Origin: Sulfitobacter aestuariivivens
GTDB lineage: Bacteria; Pseudomonadota; Alphaproteobacteria; Rhodobacterales; Rhodobacteraceae
Direction of reading: 5' to 3'
NCBI RefSeq assembly: GCF_014763045.1
Contig: NZ_JACTAG010000002.1
Coordinates: 1,178,001 to 1,242,000, forward strand
DNA length: 64,000 nucleotides
Part shown: piece after piece, positions 61,730-64,000 of the stretch
How positions within the stretch are numbered: position 1 is the first letter of the stretch
How the letters are laid out: every line of letters starts with the position of its first letter
Translations under genes and position numbers: made by a program
The notes under the pieces: generated by a model
Database searches by the model: none
What the model saw: only the letters and a program-made list of their open reading frames with translations
What the model was told of the DNA's origin: nothing

Positions 61730-62911
61730 ATGTCTGTATTTGCCAAGATACTCACCGCGATTACTCTCGCGATTTTGTCACACGCAGCTTCTGCCGACCA
61801 AGTATCGACTTGGAATGGTGATGATACGTTCTTTGCGGGTGGACTGATAAACCAGTCGATTGATACCAAAGGGGATACCTTCGTTGCAGCAAGATCCGCG
61901 CGCGTGAAGGGTGCTGCCTTGGGCGATATGCATGTTTCCGGGTTTGACGTGTCAGTCGACGTCAATGTTGCCGAAGACCTCTATGCAATGGGTGCGACCG
62001 TTGTGATCCGGGGCGACATCGCCGAGGATCTTTCAGTCATGGCGTTTTCTGCCCGCACTGCAAACAGCGCCAAAACCGCTGGGAATGCGCGACTGTTGGG
62101 CAATTCGGTCACAGTCGAAGGACCGGTAGCTGGTGCTTTGTCGGTGATCGGCCGGGACGTCATTCTGAATGCACCCATCACAGGAGATGTGCGTGTTTTG
62201 GCGCAGACTCTCTCTTTCGGACCGGAAGCGGTGGTTTCTGGCACGCTTACCTATAGTACCAACGAAAAGATCAAGGTGCCGGTGCGCGTGGCATCAGAGG
62301 ATCGCGTGAAGTTCGAAAAGGTTTCTGGCGGACAGATCTTTGAGGAATGGCAGGACGTCACCAAAGATATGCCTGCGCTGCCTACTTTCGCTTCAATGAT
62401 GTTCGGCTTCATCGTTTCGCTGCTGTTCTTCCTCGCTCTTGGCGCACTGATGCTGGGGTTCATGCCCAAGCGGCTAGCACGCATGCGGCGCAGCATCGCG
62501 GCGGCACCCGGTCAGACATTCATGCTCGGTGTGATTGGTCTTTCCATGCTCTTTGGCATCGTCCTGGTGACCGCGCTTACCATCGTTGGTCTGCCTTTCG
62601 TTCCTATCGCCATTCTTGCCATCGTGGTGGCCTGGGTTCTTGGTTATGCCTTGGGTGCTTACAGCGTCGCTATGCGTCTTTGGACTGGTCTGGGCGGGGC
62701 GGATGACCCGAGTAATCTCGCGCGGCTTGCAATCCTTGCCGGAGCGATCACATCTATCGCACTTCTGAACTTTATTCCATTTGTGGGCTGGGTTGCGAAT
62801 TACACACTTGTGCTGCTTGGCGTCGGTGCGATGACCCGCGCTGTGTTCCAATCGCTCATTGGAACCCCCGATGTGGTTCTCGATGTCGACATGAAACCGA
62901 TCAAAGACTGA
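61730..62911 (+). CDS. Polymer-forming (bactofilin-like) membrane protein
   Basis: 393 residues. Cleavable-looking signal peptide (MSVFAKILTAITLAILSHAASA), then about 150 residues with bactofilin-like short beta repeats (GDTFVAARSARVKGAALGDMHVSG, YAMGATVVIRGDIAEDLSV), then four transmembrane segments in the C-terminal half (FIVSLLFFLALGALMLGF and others). The beta part would face the periplasm. Function unknown; the position suggests a membrane-stress or anaerobic role. DUF2267 gene follows after 21 bases. Confidence 0.78.
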   Translation: MSVFAKILTAITLAILSHAASADQVSTWNGDDTFFAGGLINQSIDTKGDTFVAARSARVKGAALGDMHVSGFDVSVDVNVAEDLYAMGATVVIRGDIAEDLSVMAFSARTANSAKTAGNARLLGNSVTVEGPVAGALSVIGRDVILNAPITGDVRVLAQTLSFGPEAVVSGTLTYSTNEKIKVPVRVASEDRVKFEKVSGGQIFEEWQDVTKDMPALPTFASMMFGFIVSLLFFLALGALMLGFMPKRLARMRRSIAAAPGQTFMLGVIGLSMLFGIVLVTALTIVGLPFVPIAILAIVVAWVLGYALGAYSVAMRLWTGLGGADDPSNLARLAILAGAITSIALLNFIPFVGWVANYTLVLLGVGAMTRAVFQSLIGTPDVVLDVDMKPIKD

Positions 62912-62932
62912 CCTAAGAACAGGAGAAAACCC

Positions 62933-63364
62933 ATGACCGCACAAGGTTTGGAGGTCATCGACCAGAGTGTCTATCTGACCCATGAGTGGATCAACGAGCT
63001 GGCAGGGCGGCTGGACTGGTCATCAAAGCGCTCCGCCCTTCGGCTTATGCGCGTGACCCTGCACCGCATCCGCGATCACCTGTTGGTCGATGAAGTGGCT
63101 CAGTTCTCGGCGCAACTGCCCGTGATGATCCGGGGGTTCTTCTTTGAAAGCTGGGTGCCAAAAGACACGCCGATTAAAGAGAGGCACGCGGAGGACTTTA
63201 TCGCCTTCATACGGCATCAGATGGGTGAAACGGCAGAGTATCGTGGTCAGGATGACATCAAATGCGTATTTGATCTTCTCAATGCGAGGATCAGCCGGGG
63301 CGAAGTCGAAGACATTCGGGCGAGCCTGCCGCAAGATCTGCGCGACCTGTGGCCTGCTCCTTAA
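62933..63364 (+). CDS. DUF2267 domain protein
   Basis: 143 residues: LTHEWINELAGRLDWSSKRSALRLMRVTLHRIRDHL and FSAQLPVMIRGFFFESW are the typical blocks of this all-helical family. Members occur with universal stress and anaerobic genes; no activity is known. Terminator follows eight bases after the stop. Confidence 0.86.
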   Translation: MTAQGLEVIDQSVYLTHEWINELAGRLDWSSKRSALRLMRVTLHRIRDHLLVDEVAQFSAQLPVMIRGFFFESWVPKDTPIKERHAEDFIAFIRHQMGETAEYRGQDDIKCVFDLLNARISRGEVEDIRASLPQDLRDLWPAP

Positions 63365-63370
63365 AACATC

Positions 63371-63399
63371 AAAGCCACGCAAGTGTTGCGTGGCTTTTT
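63371..63399 (+). terminator. Rho-independent terminator after the DUF2267 gene
   Basis: Perfect 12-base stem AAAGCCACGCAA / TTGCGTGGCTTT with a GTG loop and a T-run. The complementary A-run also allows use by the convergent regulator gene. Confidence 0.88.
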
Positions 63400-63425
63400 C
63401 TTACGGGTTAGCGACGCCGACAAAT

Positions 63426-64000
63426 TCAGTCGTGGTCGCCTTCTGCAAGGCTCAGCAACGCTGTCGGGCGTTGGATGATGATCGTATGGATATTGTCGAT
63501 TGTAATGATCCGGCTCTTGCGTAGTTGCGTGAATGTGCGGCTAACGGTTTCCGTGGTCAGACCCAGAAAGTCGGCGATGTCCGAGCGGCTCATTGGCAAG
63601 GTGATCTGACGGTATGCACCTAGATCTTCGCCAACACGCTTTGAAAGGACGCAAAGGAAAGAAGCGAGCTTTTCCGTCGCGGACTTGCGCCCCAACATCA
63701 TGAAATGATCCTGCATCGCGCTGATTTCACGCAATGCTGCTTGTAGCAGGGCACAGTGCAGTTCAGGATCGCCTTCGCCGTTTTCCAGGTGGGACCGGCG
63801 GAAGGGTTGCAAGCGGACGTCGGTAAGCGCCTCGCAATCGGTGTGGTGCAGATCATTGGCCGGGAAACCGACGATGTCGCCGGGATACCCAAAAGCAATG
63901 ACCTGTCGGCGGCCATCCGCCAGCAACCGGGTCAACCGCAGCACGCCGCTTGTGACCTGATAGAGCCATTCGACCTCATCACCCTCAAAATACAGGTAAG
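63426..64000 (-). CDS. Crp/Fnr family transcriptional regulator (5' end outside window)
   Basis: About 191 codons visible, running off the right edge; the frame at the edge reads YFEGDEVEWLYQVTSGVLRLTRLLADGRRQVIAFGYPGDIVGF, the cyclic-nucleotide-like domain. The HTH is SRSDIADFLGLTTETVSRTFTQLRKSRII, with the E-x2-SR pattern that recognises TTGA half-sites. The visible part lacks the FNR cysteine cluster, but the N-terminus that would carry it is missing. It is a good candidate to read the three FNR-type boxes in this region. Confidence 0.88.
   Translation of the reverse strand, partial: YLYFEGDEVEWLYQVTSGVLRLTRLLADGRRQVIAFGYPGDIVGFPANDLHHTDCEALTDVRLQPFRRSHLENGEGDPELHCALLQAALREISAMQDHFMMLGRKSATEKLASFLCVLSKRVGEDLGAYRQITLPMSRSDIADFLGLTTETVSRTFTQLRKSRIITIDNIHTIIIQRPTALLSLAEGDHD

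Overview
The window looks like chromosome of an alphaproteobacterium of the Rhodobacterales (Roseobacter/Rhodobacter group). Pointers are gene-transfer-agent head-spike genes (ghsA/ghsB type), a pobA-pcaC-pcaH-pcaG operon, a LysR/CuyA-type sulfonate locus, PuuD-type urate oxidation, FnrL-type sites and a dense, high-GC gene layout with many 1-8 bp start/stop overlaps. No rRNA, complete tRNA, CRISPR array, integrase or replication origin was seen.

Region 1 (1-20.9 kb) is a catabolic island. Two paralogous phytoene-dehydrogenase-like FAD enzymes flank a divergent promoter. The minus arm adds a metal-dependent cyclase/formamidase-like hydrolase, a MarR regulator and a partial indolepyruvate ferredoxin oxidoreductase. 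The plus arm adds a complete dipeptide-type ABC importer. Downstream lie a kynureninase-like PLP enzyme, two class I/II aminotransferases, an SDR, an MBL-fold hydrolase, an amidohydrolase, an MhpA-like flavin monooxygenase with a DUF2783 partner, and a class III aminotransferase. The set suggests uptake and oxidation of an aromatic amino-acid-like compound, but the substrate is not readable from sequence.

Region 2 (21-29.4 kb) feeds hydroxybenzoates into protocatechuate: pobA, a 3-hydroxybenzoate-4-hydroxylase-like enzyme, then ring cleavage by pcaHG and pcaC, followed in the same operon by a BKACE-family beta-keto acid cleavage enzyme and a coniferyl-alcohol-dehydrogenase-like SDR. Region 3 (29.4-37.8 kb) holds a LysR regulator, a cysteate sulfo-lyase/D-cysteine desulfhydrase-like enzyme, a glycine-betaine-type ABC transporter, an alpha/beta hydrolase, and the urate/allantoin pair puuD and allA.

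Region 4 (37.9-49.3 kb) starts with the two GTA head-spike genes and continues directly into an exopolysaccharide cluster: a GumK-like glucuronosyltransferase, flippase, acyltransferase, polymerase, sulfotransferase, two GT4 glycosyltransferases, an initiating sugar-phosphate transferase and UDP-glucose dehydrogenase, which would make the donor for GumK.

Region 5 (49.3-51.9 kb) is a scar: a possible tRNA-Leu 3' remnant, an IS630-like fragment, a decayed IS3 orfB fragment, one IS3 element with 16-bp inverted repeats whose orfB carries two ~40-bp double-hairpin inserts, and a truncated ClbS/DfsB-like gene.

Region 6 (51.9-64 kb) is an anaerobic/stress block: universal stress proteins, CbpA/CbpM, the arginine deiminase operon (YfcC-type carrier, arcA, arcB, arcC), Hsp20, a bactofilin-like membrane protein, DUF2238 and DUF2267 proteins, and an incomplete Crp/Fnr regulator at the right edge. 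Three FNR-type palindromes lie in its promoters. arcA carries two homopolymer frameshifts.
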